A stretch of 64,000 bases of DNA. Origin: Caprimulgus europaeus (taxonomy: Eukaryota > Chordata > Aves > Caprimulgiformes > Caprimulgidae). The notes beneath the pieces were generated by a model. It was not told where the DNA came from. It searched no databases and saw nothing but the letters and a program-made list of their open reading frames with translations. Where the stretch lies: positions 51,283,537 through 51,347,536 of the forward strand of contig OU015525.1 of NCBI GenBank assembly GCA_907165065.1, given 5' to 3'. Below are positions 1 through 12,286 of this stretch, piece by piece (positions within the stretch are counted from its first letter, which is position 1; each line of letters starts with the position of its first letter). Both the position numbers and the translations under genes were made by a program.

Positions 1-583
1 TACCTGAGAGATAAGGATGGTAACAGGTGGCAAATGAATCAAGATAATGTAACTCATTGAACCTGAATGAAAGAGCGAAGCCCATGGGGTACAATATTAA
101 AAATCCCTTAAAAAATGAGTTTTAAAATTCAAACTGGCATAGCCAAGCTTGTGTTCATTCCTAAAACCCATTGACAGTGACTTTTAGTTTTGTTCTGTTT
201 GCTTTTCACTTAAGCAGTTACAGTTTCTTTCTACTGATTACCATGAGAGGCCGTGTCAAATGATTTTGGATGCCAACCCTCAGGTCTCTGTATCCCAGCC
301 CCAGTGTGTAGAAAGTATGTTGCACAAATATTTTTGTAGTCTTTTGGACTGCTTGTAAAAGGGGCTTTTCTGTCCTCTCTTTAGAAAGTTAATTCTCAAG
401 TGCTTGATTCTACTGGAGGTCATTAAGAGGAAAAACTTGTTTTGCTTGTATTTCACCATGAAACTGAATGTGACTCTAGTCTGAAGTGTGAAAGAATATT
501 GTCCCTTTACTACTGCTGTATATTATGAATTACAGTATTTTCTATGTCTTACACCTTCTGAGTCATGTTTTCTTAGGAGAGAT
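1..583. other. AT-rich non-coding sequence, no recognisable element
   Basis: I see no repeat family, exon-like ORF or RNA gene here. The one short ORF (488-685) runs into the CR1 fragment that follows, and its second half is CR1 sequence read by chance. Confidence 0.5.
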
Positions 584-1153
584 GTCAAGGGAGGTGATTC
601 TTCCCCTCTACCTGCTTTTGTAAGGCCCCACCTGGAGTCCTGTGTCCAGTTCTGGAGCCCACAACACAAGAAAGACCTGGACTAGTTAGGACCAGTTAGT
701 CCAGAGTAGGGCCATGAGGATGATCCGAGGACTGGAGCACCTCTCCTATGAGGACAGGCTGAGAGAGTTGGGGCTGTTCAGCCTAGAAAAGAGATGGCTC
801 TGGGGAGATCTTATAGCGGCTTTCCAGTACCTGAAGGGGCCTACAAGAAAGCTGGGGAGGGACTTTTTATAAGGGCAAGTAGTGATAGAACAAGGGGAAA
901 TGGCTCTAAACTGAAAGAGGGCAGGTTTAGATCAGGTATTAGGAAGAAATTCTTTACTGTGATGGTGGTCACATACTGGAACAGGTTGCCCAGAGAAGCT
1001 GTGGATGCCTCCTCCCTGGAAGTGTTTAAGGCCAGGTTGGATGAGGCTTTGAGCAACCTGGTCTAGTGGAAGGTGTCCCTGCTGATGGCAGGGGGGTTGG
1101 AACTAGGCGATCTTTAAGGTCTCTTCCAACCCAAACCATTCTATGATTCTATG
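584..1153 (+). mobile_element. CR1 LINE, 3' fragment (ORF2 C-terminus plus 3' UTR)
   Basis: This is a 5'-truncated CR1 on the plus strand. It opens in the region coding for the conserved '[17 protein letters not shown]'-like segment downstream of the reverse transcriptase, continues through the 'LFSLEKRRL' segment, and ends with two ATTCTATG units at 1138-1153. The last stretch (794-1066) is still one open frame and finishes with the typical CR1 tail 'EVFKARLDEALSNLV'. The part before it has a stop and a frame change near 683-715. Its 3' UTR closely resembles the copy at 10368-11517, so the two belong to one older subfamily, distinct from the young copy at 6149. It cannot be functional. Confidence 0.93.
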
Positions 1154-4100
1154 TCCCTTGACCTTTCTGGATATGTACTGAGTGAGAAGTTCCTTATCCA
1201 CCTCTGCATATCTCTTGGAATGCTGTAAATGGCTCAGGGAACAGTCTGTTCCTACAACCAAGGGGCCAGAGGAGTGACTCATGACATCTGAAGGAAGTCA
1301 TCATGATTCTTGCTATACCTTGCTGGCACTGGATCGTGGAGCTTGGAGGATTGATTGGGAAGGGAGCAGCTGGTCTGTTCCCTCTGAGATTGCAGCTGGA
1401 AGCAAGTTAGTGGCTGGTATCAGGGACAGGGGAAAAACAAAGAAAGGAAATAAGGGAGACTGTTGTGAAGCAAAAGAAAACCTCAGCATGGAGTAGTGAT
1501 CATGCATTGGGTAACCAAAGCAAGGCACAAAGACACCAAGTTGAATAGCAGTTGTGGAAATCATCAGTTTGGGGATTTCAGCAGTGGAAACAATGATAAC
1601 TTAATACTCAAGATATAGTAGAACATCACATTTTCAGTTGCACTGTACTTTGAGTTGGCCACATTAACAACTTTCTTCCTGCTAAATCCTTAGTCCCTAA
1701 TGCACAGCTTGCTCATTTATAGAGAGCAAAAGCAGTCTCCAAACCTTCAGGCAAGAAAAAATTGCCATGTAAGTTACTGAGAAAGTGGAAATGAATACTT
1801 TACTGCTGATATTTCAAGAAATGAATAAAGTTACTATGTAATTAGTTATCTAATTTTCTGGCTAGACAAAGCATGCACTGTGATGGTCTTGCTCACATAT
1901 TAAATTTACTCTGTACTTAGGGAGTTGAAATCTGAAGTCTCCAATGAGAAAGTTAGAGAAAGGGGATGTAAGAAGACCCCTTTTTTCTGCTTGAATTGAT
2001 ATAGATATAATGTGAATTCCATGAGTGTCTTCAAAGATTGACTGGAGTTTTGCTCTGAGGAATCAATATTAATACTGCTTTCTTTCAAAGTTAGTAATAA
2101 TCTTAGTTTCTGCAAACCAGCAGTTTTTTTAAAACATGTTTATTTAATCATGTTAAGTAGATACATTCTTGCACAAGCCATTTTGAAAATGAAATATATT
2201 GTAAATGAGAGTGGGTGAAAAGCCATATTGTCTCATTGCCTGTGTTTCCTGCTAAAAACAGGGAAACTTTCAATGTGCCATGCACTTTCCCAGGAAGATT
2301 AAAAGGTGTTGTTCACATGATTTATAGGTTTAGAAAATTACTTGCAACAGGTTACTTCCTTTGTAGGCTATTGTACATGGTTCAGTCAGTTAGGGCTTTC
2401 TTTCTCATGGTAAGCAGTGTTGCTATGGAAATTATATAGTATAGGAATAACTGGTTGCTGCTGCAAATAAGGTTTTTGGAAAACAGTTTAAGGAGTAAAA
2501 TGGCCTTTCTTTTGCAGTGGGGAGAAGAAGACAATACATTGTTTAGCTCTCTATCTCCAGAAGTCTGCAGCTAAGCTATAAAAATAGTTACTGAGAAATT
2601 TGGCATGAAATAAGCTCTCTTTGTAAAGTAGAAAAAGAACAAGTAGGTTCATAGATATTGGAAATGGGTAAAATGTGTTGCATTTTAGGCAACTTTTTGT
2701 GGTTGATATCAATTACAATTTTTACTGACTCAAAAGTTAGGTCACCATAGGGTAGTAGTTGTTCAAAACACTGTTTTTTTGTAGATATTACTATAAAAGT
2801 GTTAGCAAAATGCCGTTGCTGCAACAATATTTATATTTCAAAGAGGAAAAAGGGGTTAATATAGTGTAAGTAGTATCCTCACTAAAATATGAATATATTC
2901 AGATACTATATTTTATAAAGCATGACATAAAGCTATATTAAGTGCAAAAAGCCTCCATATGGATGTAATATTACAATGTATATTTACTTAAGTAAGTCTG
3001 TGCTTGTCAGAGCTGAAAACTTTCTATGACAGAAACACCTTCTCCTTGCGGTGCTTGTTATGGATGCTTCTTTGGTGTATTTAGAAAGCACAACCAGGGC
3101 TTGCTTGTTGTGATCAGTCAAATGACAGCCATACACATAGGAGTAGGTTTCTAAAGAGCTTTATGGTGGACAAAGCTTTTCCCTGAATGGATGTTTACTG
3201 CTGTCACTAATAATGGAACCGCACAAATGATAGGGTTTTATGAGACTCCTGTTCATCATGTTCATCTGCTGACAATTAAGTGAGCATGTCTGACCCTAGC
3301 CTCAGGGAAGGGCATGCCTGGCTGGCAACTGCCAGCAGTCCTCTGCTGCTCATGCTGAGTCCAACAGAAGACATATGAGAGCATTAGCACCACAAGCACT
3401 TCCTCGTCCCACCCACAAAGTTTTGTCAGTGAACTTATTACAAGCCATCCATTAAAATTATCTTGTTCAGCTGACAGATGATCCACCTTAGCAGCCACAA
3501 AGCCTGCAGCCATCCAACCCTCAGGTCTCCCCCTTCTGATATCAGCTCATCTGGGTTGCTGCCAAGTTCATATAGACACCCTGCTTTAACTTTCCTTTTC
3601 TCTTACAGCCCTGTTACCTCAGCTCTTTAGAAAGGGAAAGGAAAGGGGGAGGGGAAAAGGCCCAGGTAAACAAACATGTGAACCATAAGACATGGTGATC
3701 CACCCTCAAGTTATTTGGAACTGTCTTACTGGATTACATTTTTATTCTTATGATTCTACTCATATACAAGAAACTAGTTTTGTAGTTTGCCTTCTTATCA
3801 AAGTGACACCCTCAGCTATTAGAGTTTGGTAGCACAAACCTGTAACAATGACTGTTTTAATTCTCTTTCACAGCCATTTTGCTTTCTTCCTCCATGAGTG
3901 CTTTTTTTTTCTCTCTAAGAGAGAGTTGATATTGTCTGAATAAGAACTCCTAACTGGAGGATTTGTTATGAGGCGCACACATTGTACAAGAACAGGGAAA
4001 GCTCACATTCAGAAGGCAAACATGTGTGTGCATGTTTACTTCCTTTGCCCTGCTGCTGATGAGTTCCCTGTTGAATTAACTTCTTATCAGCCCACTTTTT

Positions 4101-4299
4101 TACATGTCTGAGATATAGCAGTGGTATGTCTGAGGAGTAGAGATCACCTCTTGCAGATGTTATTGCCTGCAGAGCTTTGAGAAATCTGAGTGAGGAATTA
4201 AACTCCAGTTTTGAACTCTTCAGTTTGTGTAAACATATTGCACTGAAAACAATACAGTCAGTTACAGTCAGTTCATCGTTGCCTGGCATGAAAGTCCAG
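1154..4299. other. Unannotated AT-rich sequence
   Basis: No element or gene is recognised. All ORFs are under 130 codons and none resembles a known protein. A purine-rich stretch of G and A lies near 3631-3660. Confidence 0.45.
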
Positions 4300-4876
4300 G
4301 AACAAGATGTTCCAAAGCAAGCTTCCCATGGAGTCAAGGACCTCTTCAGGCTCAGCTCCCAGCTCTGGCATGGGGATATCCACGGGCTGCAGACTCATCC
4401 CCCACCCTGGGTGTCCACCCCTGCTCTGGCAGCAAGTGACTCTCGGGGTCACAATTTCAGTCACACTTGCCTCAGGCTCGGCTTCTCTGCTCCAACATGG
4501 AGTCCTCCATGGCCCACATGTGGGTCTCTGGTCCAGGGTTAAATTTCCACGGGCTGCAGGGAACTTTGTCTTCTCCTACTCCATTCTGTAGAACCGGGTG
4601 TGGGTCTCTCTTTTCCTCTGGCCACGAAGCTCTCTCTGTGTCTCTCTGTCCTTTATTTTGGCTGATGGTCATCTTTTGTTCATTCCCACTGGCCTCTCAG
4701 CCAGATTCACCCATACCAACTTCTTTTCAGGACAGTCCTTCCCCTCACAAATATGGATTTGCAGAGGCATTTCTCTAGTGCTCATTGGCCCAGCCTGGGC
4801 TGGAGGGTCTCCGCCTTGGGGCTAGGGGAGCTTTTCACTCTCACAAGGTGGCACTTCCCACACCACAAAAAAAATG

Positions 4877-4907
<31 letters not shown>

Positions 4908-4958
4908 AAACCCCAACAAACCAAAACCAAATAAACCCAAACCAAAAAACCCAACACA
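4300..4958 (-). mobile_element. Eroded avian ERV-type LTR remnant (probable)
   Basis: This block is richer in GC than its surroundings. Read on the minus strand it begins at about 4958 with TGTGTTGGGTTT, then an A/C-rich leader with a long G run. It continues through a 'GGGCCAATGAGC' CCAAT-like segment near 4780-4795 and later shows two copies of CTGCAGCCCGTGG (plus-strand CCACGGGCTGCAG at 4380-4392 and 4549-4561). This order recalls a common avian LTR that starts TGTATTGGGTTTGCG, has a C/G run soon after, and carries repeated CTGCAGCCCGTGG units downstream. The match is from memory and the copy is much diverged. Its inner boundary near 4300 is a guess, and I find no target duplication. ORFs in this block are chance readings of it. 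Confidence 0.5.
4877..4957. repeat. C21/A13 homopolymer pair and A/C-rich low complexity
   Basis: A run of 21 C (4877-4897) is followed directly by 13 A (4898-4910), then A/C-rich sequence to about 4957. It lies where the LTR remnant would have a natural short C run, so it probably expanded by slippage. The minus strand reads G21. Confidence 0.9.
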
Positions 4959-6148
4959 AATCCAAAGATTATTCCTGATTGGATTCCCTTAGAGACTTTC
5001 CCAGCATGCTAAACCAGGAAATCTGTGATTGCCTATGGGTTTTTAGAGTACAGTACCCTTTAATATTATCTATAAGGTTGCAATCTATTAAACGTGCACT
5101 ATTGCCTCTGCTGGTTACCAGCTAGTGGGCACATATTTCTATTTGTGTTTCCCTACAAGAACTTAATGAGAAGGGATCCCACAAGCAACATTTTTAATAG
5201 AAAGCTGGGGAGATGAGCATACCAGATAGGTAGGAGACTTCATTTTTATATAGTATGTCTCCTGTTTTACCTGCATTACTCTCACCAATCACCATGAAAT
5301 TTGTTATCAATACTATCATGGAATCCAAAAGAATTTATTAACACTAGTAAGGGGTGGATTACGGGAAGTCTAAAGAATATATAATTAATGGTCAAAATTT
5401 TCACAATTATTAATGTGTCTCCTATGTCTTATGTTTTATCTAGAGAATTATTAAAACAAAATGATTGAAGATGCCTGTCAAGAAAGAATTGACTTGTTTA
5501 GTTAGGGATAGATCAACATAAGGCTGAAGGCTGTAAGAAGATAAGCTCTTCAGTTAGATATACAGGTGTAAAAACAAAGGAATAGGGGCTGAAGTATGTA
5601 GGATGGAGCAGGGTTATCACTTGCCAAGCCCAGACTCTTAGATAATAGGCATCCAGGAGGTATGACATCAGCTTGTTCACGTAAAGCTGATAATTGCAAA
5701 AGGAGAACAGGGACAAAGAGAGGGATCTAATTAATTGCTCAGCATTTGATTTATCTCAAAAAAAATCAAGTTTTTCCACCTGTGTTTCAAAGCTAACATT
5801 TTTTTTCTGCCCAACTGGTATCAATACAATCTTATAAACAAAAATTAATTTGAGATGCAAATCAATACAAAGTCTGAATGTACTGTATCTTTGAAAATTG
5901 TCCATTCATGAAACACCAGGTTTTTGAGGAAGATTAGAATTCAATAGAAGACTAAAACTCTTTTTTTTTTTTTTTTTTTTTGGTTTGACACTGAAGAGTC
6001 ATATGGTTGTATCCCAGGTTATTGTTCTGTACAAAACAAAATCAAGCAGGTGGGGCAACAAGAACTATAATAATGATCATGTTATTACTGGAAAAAGTGT
6101 GGTAGTGCCTCTGTAGGTAGCATTACTAGTTTTGTTTAGGTGACTTGC
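4959..6148. other. Unannotated AT-rich sequence with a T21 tract
   Basis: No gene or element is recognised. A run of 21 T lies at 5961-5981. The last bases, up to about 6147, are the target sequence into which the young CR1 inserted. Confidence 0.45.
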
Positions 6149-8985
6149 ACGCAGCATGGGGAACAAGCAGGAGGAGTTAGAAACCCGTGTTCGGTCAGGG
6201 GATTATGATCTGGTAGCAATTACAGAGACATGGTGGGATAGCTCACATGACTGGAATGTGGTCATGGATGGCTATGTCCTACTCAGGAAAGACAGGCCAG
6301 AGAGGCGAGGTGGTGGAGTTGCTCTTTATGTGAGAGAGCAACTGCAGTGCATTCAGATCTATCCAGGGGCGGATGAGGAGCTAGTTGAGAGCCTGTGGGT
6401 AAAAATCAAGGGGCAGGCTGGTAGGGTTGATACTGTCGTGGGTGTCTATTACAGGCCACCAGATCAGGGTGAAGAAATTGATGAGGCCTTCTACAGGCAG
6501 CTGACAGCAGCCTCGCAATCCCAGGCCCTGGTTGTTGTGGGGGATTTTAACTACCCAGATATTTGCTGGAGAGACCACTCGGCCAGCCACCCACAATCCA
6601 GGAGGTTCCTCCAGTGCATCGATGATAACTTCCTGATGCAAATGGTGGATGAACCAACCAGGAGGGGAGTGACGCTGGATCTGATCCTCACTAACAAGGA
6701 GGGTCTGGTTGAGGCTGTGAAGGTTGAGGACTGCCTGGGCTGCAGTGACCATGAGATGGTGAAGTTCCGAATCTCATGTGGCATAAGCAGAATTACAAGT
6801 AAGATTGCTACCCTGGACTTCAGGAGGGCCAACTTTGGCCTCTTCAAGCAATTGTTAGGGGAAATTCCATGGGACAGATTACTTGAAGGTAAAGGGGCCC
6901 AAGACAGCTGGTTAACATTCAGGGACTCCTTCTTCCTAGCTCAAGATCAAAGCATTCCGATATGTAGGAAGTCAGGGAAGGGAGCCAGGAGACCTGCTTG
7001 GTTAAGCAGGGAACTGCTGGCCAAACTTAAGGGGAAGAGGAGAGTTTACAAATCGTGGAAGGAGGGGCTGGCTACTTGGGAGGAATATAAGGATATTGTC
7101 AGAGGATGTAGGGAGGCAACTAGGAAAGCCAAGGCCTCCTTAGAATTAGATCTTGCCAGAGGGGTCAAGGACAACAGGAAGAGCTTCTTCAAATACATGG
7201 CAGATAAAGCCAACGTTAGAGGCAATGTAGGCCCACTGATAAATGAGGGGGGTACCCTGGTGACAGAGGATATAGAGAAGGCAGAGCTATTGAATGCCTT
7301 CTTTGCCTCTGTCTACTCTGCCGGAAGTTGTCTTGAGGAGCTCTGTACCCTGGAGACCCCAGATGGAGACAGGACAATGGAGAAGATTGCCTCAGTTGAT
7401 GAGGATTGGGTCAGGGACCAATTAAGCAACCTGGACATCCATAAATCCATGGGTCCAGATGGGATGCACCCACGAGTGTTGAGGGAGCTGGCTGAGGTCA
7501 TTGCTAGACCACTCTCCATCATCTTTGCTAAGTCGTGGGGAACAGGAGAGGTGCCTGAGGACTGGAGGAAGGCAAATGTCACTCCAATCTTCAAAAAGGG
7601 CAAGAAGGAGGACCCGGGTAACTACAGACCGGTCAGCCTCACCTCCATCCCTGGAAAGGTGATGGAACGACTTATCCTAGGTGCCATCTCTAGGCATATC
7701 AAGGATAAGAGGGTCATTAGGGGCAGTCAGCACGGCTTCACCAAGGGGAAGTCGTGCTTGACCAACCTTCTAGACTTTTATGAAAACATGACCAGGTGGC
7801 TGGATGATGGTAGAGCAGTGGATGTGGTCTATCTTGATTTCAGCAAAGCATTTGACACGGTCTCCCACAGCATCCTCGCTGATAAATTGAGGAAGTGTGG
7901 ATTAGATGAGCAGGTAGTGAGATGGATTATTAACTGGCTGGTGGGAAGAAGCCAGAGAGTAGTGGTCAATGGGGCGGAGTCTAGTTGGAGACCTGTGTCT
8001 AGTGGAGTCCCTCAGGGGTCAGTACTAGGACCAGTATTATTCAATATATTCATAAATGACCTGGATGAGGGAATAGAGTGCACTGTCAGCAAGTTTGCTG
8101 ATGATACCAAGCTGGGAGGAGTGGCTGACACTCCAGAAGGCTGTGCTGCCATCCAGAGAGACCTGGACAGGCTGGAGAGCTGGGCAGGGAAAAACTTGAT
8201 GAAATATAATAAGGGCAAGTGTAGGGTGTTGCACCTGGGCAGGAACAACCCCAGGTTCCAGTATAGGTTAGGAAATGATCTCCTAGAGAGCAGTGAAGGG
8301 GAAAGGGATCTGGGAGTCCTGGTGGACAGCAGGATGACCATGAGCCAGCACTGTGCCCTTGTGGCCAGGAAGGCCAATGGCATCCTGGGGTGCATTAGAA
8401 GGGGTGTAGTCAGTAGGTCAAGAGAGGTTCTTCTTCCCCTTTACTCTGCCCTGGTGAGGCCACATCTGGAATATTGTGTCCAGTTCTGGGCCCCACAGTT
8501 CAAGAAGGACAGGGAGCTGCTTGAGAGAGTCCAGCGAAGAGCCACCAAAATGATTAAGGGAGTGGAACATCTCCCTTATGAGGAAAGGCTGAGGGAGCTG
8601 GGGCTCTTTAGCTTGGAGAAGAGGAGGCTGAGGGGGGACCTGATTAATGTTTATAAATATTTGAATGGTGAGTGTCAGGAGGATGGGGCCAGGCTCTTTG
8701 CAGTGATGACCAATGATAGGACAAGGGGCAATGGGTGTAAGCTGGAACACAGGAGGTTCCGCTTAAATTTGAGAAGGAACTTCTTTACAGTAAGGGTGAC
8801 AGAGCACTGGAACAGGCTGCCCAGGGAGGTTGTGGAGTCTCCTTCTCTGGAGACATTCAAGACCCGCCTGGACGCCTTCCTGTGCGAACTCATCTAGGTG
8901 TTCCTGCTCCGGCAGGGGGATTGGACTAGATGATCTTTCGAGGTCCCTTCCAATCCCTAATATTCTGTGATTCTGTGATTCTGTG
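6149..8985 (+). mobile_element. Young CR1 LINE, 5'-truncated, ORF2 frame uninterrupted
   Basis: About 2.84 kb of CR1 on the plus strand: nearly all of ORF2 followed by a short 3' UTR that ends in three exact ATTCTGTG units (8962-8985). Homology to CR1 begins at 'GCACGCAGC' just before the ATG at 6156; the 5' UTR, ORF1 and the start of ORF2 are missing. Target-primed CR1 copies are usually 5'-truncated and lack clear target duplications, and I find none here. It is nearly identical to the minus-strand copy at 29630-31434, including the three-unit tail, so both are recent insertions of one subfamily. An older CR1 3' end abuts its 3' side. Confidence 0.97.
6156..8897 (+). CDS. CR1 ORF2: APE endonuclease (N-terminus clipped) plus reverse transcriptase
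   Basis: A 913-residue frame with no stop or frameshift. The APE-type endonuclease fills about residues 1-220: 'ITETWWD' (22-28), 'YYRPP', 'GDFNYPD' (about 129-135) and 'SDH' (about 196-198). The reverse transcriptase has 'NYRPVSL' (from 489), motif A 'YLDFSKAFD' (from 559), motif B 'SSGVPQGS' (about 615) and the catalytic 'FADDT' (647-651). A CR1/Jockey-type C-terminal domain follows ('[13 protein letters not shown]', about 762). In the family ORF2 nicks target DNA and copies the element RNA at the nick. The ATG is an internal methionine of ORF2: upstream in frame the codons read L-A-R-S, where CR1 proteins have N-A-R-S, so the first catalytic Asn of the endonuclease is lost at the truncation point. 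RT motifs look complete; the endonuclease is probably inactive. No promoter of its own remains. Confidence 0.93.
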   Translation: MGNKQEELETRVRSGDYDLVAITETWWDSSHDWNVVMDGYVLLRKDRPERRGGGVALYVREQLQCIQIYPGADEELVESLWVKIKGQAGRVDTVVGVYYRPPDQGEEIDEAFYRQLTAASQSQALVVVGDFNYPDICWRDHSASHPQSRRFLQCIDDNFLMQMVDEPTRRGVTLDLILTNKEGLVEAVKVEDCLGCSDHEMVKFRISCGISRITSKIATLDFRRANFGLFKQLLGEIPWDRLLEGKGAQDSWLTFRDSFFLAQDQSIPICRKSGKGARRPAWLSRELLAKLKGKRRVYKSWKEGLATWEEYKDIVRGCREATRKAKASLELDLARGVKDNRKSFFKYMADKANVRGNVGPLINEGGTLVTEDIEKAELLNAFFASVYSAGSCLEELCTLETPDGDRTMEKIASVDEDWVRDQLSNLDIHKSMGPDGMHPRVLRELAEVIARPLSIIFAKSWGTGEVPEDWRKANVTPIFKKGKKEDPGNYRPVSLTSIPGKVMERLILGAISRHIKDKRVIRGSQHGFTKGKSCLTNLLDFYENMTRWLDDGRAVDVVYLDFSKAFDTVSHSILADKLRKCGLDEQVVRWIINWLVGRSQRVVVNGAESSWRPVSSGVPQGSVLGPVLFNIFINDLDEGIECTVSKFADDTKLGGVADTPEGCAAIQRDLDRLESWAGKNLMKYNKGKCRVLHLGRNNPRFQYRLGNDLLESSEGERDLGVLVDSRMTMSQHCALVARKANGILGCIRRGVVSRSREVLLPLYSALVRPHLEYCVQFWAPQFKKDRELLERVQRRATKMIKGVEHLPYEERLRELGLFSLEKRRLRGDLINVYKYLNGECQEDGARLFAVMTNDRTRGNGCKLEHRRFRLNLRRNFFTVRVTEHWNRLPREVVESPSLETFKTRLDAFLCELI

Positions 8986-9152
8986 ACTGGAATAAGCTGA
9001 CCAGAGAGGTTCTGGTGTCTCCATCTCTGGAGAGGTTCAAAACCTGCCTGAATGCTTTCCTGGGCAACCTGCTGTACAGAGCCTGCTTTAGCCTGGAGGT
9101 TGGACTAGATGATCTCCTGGTCCCTTCCAATGCCTGTGATTCTGTGATTCTA
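8986..9152 (+). mobile_element. Second CR1 3' end abutting the young CR1
   Basis: A 167-base CR1 3' terminus: the ORF2 tail (starting at the 'W-N-R-L' segment), a 3' UTR, and terminal units GTGATTCTGTGATTCTATG. It differs from the neighbouring young copy at many positions, for example a different UTR around 9070-9110, so it belongs to another, older subfamily. It starts exactly where the young copy's last ATTCTGTG unit stops. Its own 5' part is not found upstream of 6149, so this is a very short truncated insertion or a junction product. Confidence 0.9.
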
Positions 9153-10367
9153 TGACTTTATGGATGAGGAAAGACCTCCGAAGATGCTTGGAGTCAGTTG
9201 TAGCTCAGATCTTTGTTAGCTGCATTATCTCAGTAGAAATTGTGAGTTATTCCAAAAGACTTACGCAGTGAACAGTCAATGATATGGATATTTTTGAGTG
9301 ATTTGCATCATTGTCTGATGGAAGCAGCAACAATGCACAATGAAATGTGAAGAAAATACCCCACTAGGTTCTCATAGTGTTAGATTCCTGACCTCTAGGT
9401 AGGCAGCTTACATTGTGTTTTGCAATGTAGGGATGCCTTAAAACAGGTTCAAAAGAACGTTTCAAAAGAGAATGAGGTTCATGAAATTCAGCTTTTGTTC
9501 ATGTCTTCTCTGCTATTCATTAGATCAATTTGTATAACACCTTACTGCAAGATATTACTGCTGGAACTACAATAAAAAGAGCTGTGACCCACAGATTGTA
9601 AGTGAAAAACTGTTAGTTTCTAGTTAGTTAAATAACTCATATGGGATATCCAAAACCAAGTAGTTATTTTGCTGTTGAAGTTAAATTTTCCCTCCATGCA
9701 GAGGGGAATTTACTATAGATCCTTTTTAATAATGGTAAATCTTTTTCTCATTGTGCTGCTGTTATATAACTACTAGTGATTAATTGTGATAAACCACAAA
9801 ATAGGCACCTCAGAAGTGAGGAAGAAATATAATTTTAAGTTGGCAAATCCTTTTTGATAGCACAGTATTTAATATTGCATATTTTGCTGCTGAAATGTTC
9901 AGAAAGTCTCAAACCATCTCTTGTTCTGAGCATTATGAGTTGACTACCAGCTTACCAACTTTCTAATGAAGGTGAAATTTAAGGTGGGGTTTGAATGTAG
10001 AGAGCTATTTAATCTGTGAAATAGAGAGAAACAATTTAAATTGAGCTGTATGCAGGAATGCTTATGAGTATCTGCCACTCTGTGCCTCTAAAATCACTAA
10101 TCATTCACACAGGATGAAAAAGGATTCAGCGATACTAAGGTCAAGGGCATAATTCACAGCTGATTTAAAGTGCTTAAAGAAATAGCAAGGATTAAACTAG
10201 TTGATGATCTGATGACACATGGTGATTAATGCTTCACTATTTAGCTTCATTTTCTAAGGGAAAACAGTGGGTGTACTCATATTGTTTGTTACCTTTCCTT
10301 CTACCTTTTCCTGACCATCCCCTCCCTTCTCTCAGTAACTTGTTTGCCAACTTCAGCTGTTTGCCAG
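9153..10367. other. Unannotated AT-rich sequence
   Basis: I see no gene, RNA or repeat family here. Confidence 0.45.
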
Positions 10368-11517
10368 ACTCAACTGATATCATCTACCTGGACTTGTGCA
10401 GGGCATTAGACACTGTCCTGCACAACATCCTTGTCTCTAAGTTGGAGACACGTAGATTGGATGGATGGACCACTCGCTGGATAAGGAATTGGCTGGATGG
10501 TTGCACTCAGAGTTGCAGTCAATGGCTCAATGTCCAAGTGGAGACCAGTGACAAATGGCATCCCTCACGGGTTAGTATTGAGACTGGCACTGTTTAATGA
10601 CTTTGTCAGAGAAATGGACAGTGGGATTGAGTGCACACTCAGCAAGTTTGCTGATGACACTAACGTGTGTGGCTCGGTTGACACTTTAGATGGAAGGGAT
10701 ATCATCCAGAGACACCTTAACAGGCTTGAGAGGTAGGCCTCTGCAAACCTCATGAAGTTCAACAAGGCCAAGTGCAAGGTCCTGTACCCAAGTGAGGGCA
10801 ATCCTAAGCACAAATACAGGTTGGGTGGAGAATGGATTGAGAGTGGCCCTGAGTAGAAGGACTTGGGGGTGCTGGTAGACCGGAAGCTCAACATGAGCCA
10901 GCAATGTGCGTTGCAGCCCAGAAAGCCAACTGGATCCTGGGCTGCATCAAGAGAAGTGTGGCCAGCAGGTCGAGTGAGGTGATTCTCCCCCTCTACTCCG
11001 CTTTTGTGAGACCCTACCTGAAGTACTGCATCCAAATCTGGGGCCCCCAATGTAAGAAGGACATGGGCCTACTGGAGCAATTCCAGAGGAGAGCCATGAG
11101 GATGATCAGAAGGCTTGAGAACTTCTCCTATGAGGACATGCTGTTCAGCCTGGAGAAGAGAAGGCTCTGGGGAAAGCAGTGGACTTCCAGTACCTGAAGG
11201 GGGCCTACAGGAACGCTGTGGAGGGACTATTTACAAGAGCACGTAGTGATCGAACAAGGGTTAAAGGCTTTAAACTGGAAGAAGGTAGATTTAGATCAGA
11301 TATTAGGAAAAAATTCTTCACTGCGAGGGTGGTGAGACAGTGGAACAGGTTGCCCAGAAAGTTGTGGATGCCCCCTCCCTGGAAGTGTTTAAGGCCAGGT
11401 TGGATGAGGCCCTGAGCAACCTGATCTACTGGAAGGTGTCCCTGCTCATGGCAGGGGGGGTTTGAATTAGATGATCTTTAAGGTCCCTTCCAACCCAAAG
11501 CATTCTATGATTCTATA
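10368..11517 (+). mobile_element. Older CR1 LINE fragment, RT to 3' end, frame broken
   Basis: A plus-strand CR1 that begins just before RT motif A (seen as 'DIIYLDLCRALDT', with changes from 'DFSKAFDT'). It keeps 'KFADDTN' at about 10649-10669, then runs through the C-terminal domain to a 3' UTR ending in ATTCTATGATTCTAT. The reading frame is split across at least four frames: 10229-10597 (its first part is host sequence), 10497-10736, 10904-11197 and 11179-11415. There is a stop at 10734-10736. The 3' UTR matches the 584-1153 copy better than the young copies. It is a non-coding relic. Confidence 0.94.
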
Positions 11518-12286
11518 AACTGCATTTGATAATTTAGTTGGTTATCTCGTGAGGGTGGAAGGTGAGAGAGATTCTCAGTGCTTGCTCTGAGGCTGCAATT
11601 TGCACTACAGCCATGCCATTTGCATTGCACCACCAAACATCAAAGAATCCACACACTCTCCTCTCTGTTTCTGAACCGCATGAAAAACTGTCATCAGGCT
11701 GAATGCCTTATCAGGTCAGAGAGAATCCACTCACTGTTCAAAGTTTTTTCTCCATTAATTAAGGAGTGGGGTCAGACTGCAACCTTAATAAATGCATATG
11801 CTTTTTCAGAAAAAAAAAAAATCAAAATAAATTAAAAACTATAGGGCCATAAAACCAAACACTTTTTCCTACATTTGGCTCAACAACCAGGATTTTCTGC
11901 TGCAGTTTAGAGTCAGGTGTGAAGAGGGCTATGTGTCTTAAAACAATACCGGGATCTTGCAGAAGGCAAACTTCTATATCTATATTTTCCTCTTTAATGT
12001 AGACTTGTCATTAAAATTGTGATCCTTCAAACACTGTAACATACTAGTCTGGGGGGCAGGTTTTATATTTTAGGCATTTTCCCCTTTTAGCAAAAATCCT
12101 AGCAGAAACACACAAAAATTCATGATTACAGCAAACAAAAAAAGGTCTAATTAATATGTTCTTTAAATACAACACATACTGTGTTTATTATATTGCTTCA
12201 GGTGGAAACTTAACACGAGAAACTGTGCTTTTAAACGCAGCACGCTTGCTCCTTTGAATAATTGGATTATGTTCCTTGAGTCACAG
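11518..12286. other. Unannotated AT-rich sequence
   Basis: No gene or element is recognised. A short A-run lies at about 11810-11820. Confidence 0.4.

Noticed and set aside
4177-4992. Overlapping ORFs of 75-121 codons, some proline-rich, as a possible gene
   Set aside because: They lie in the LTR remnant and its C/A low-complexity tail; several frames are open at once because of composition, and none resembles a protein.
6381-8893. Minus-strand ORFs of 65-127 codons opposite the young CR1 ORF2 (and the matching plus-strand set at 29722-31302)
   Set aside because: They occur at equivalent positions in both CR1 copies only because the copies are nearly identical; they are antisense shadows of the RT gene.
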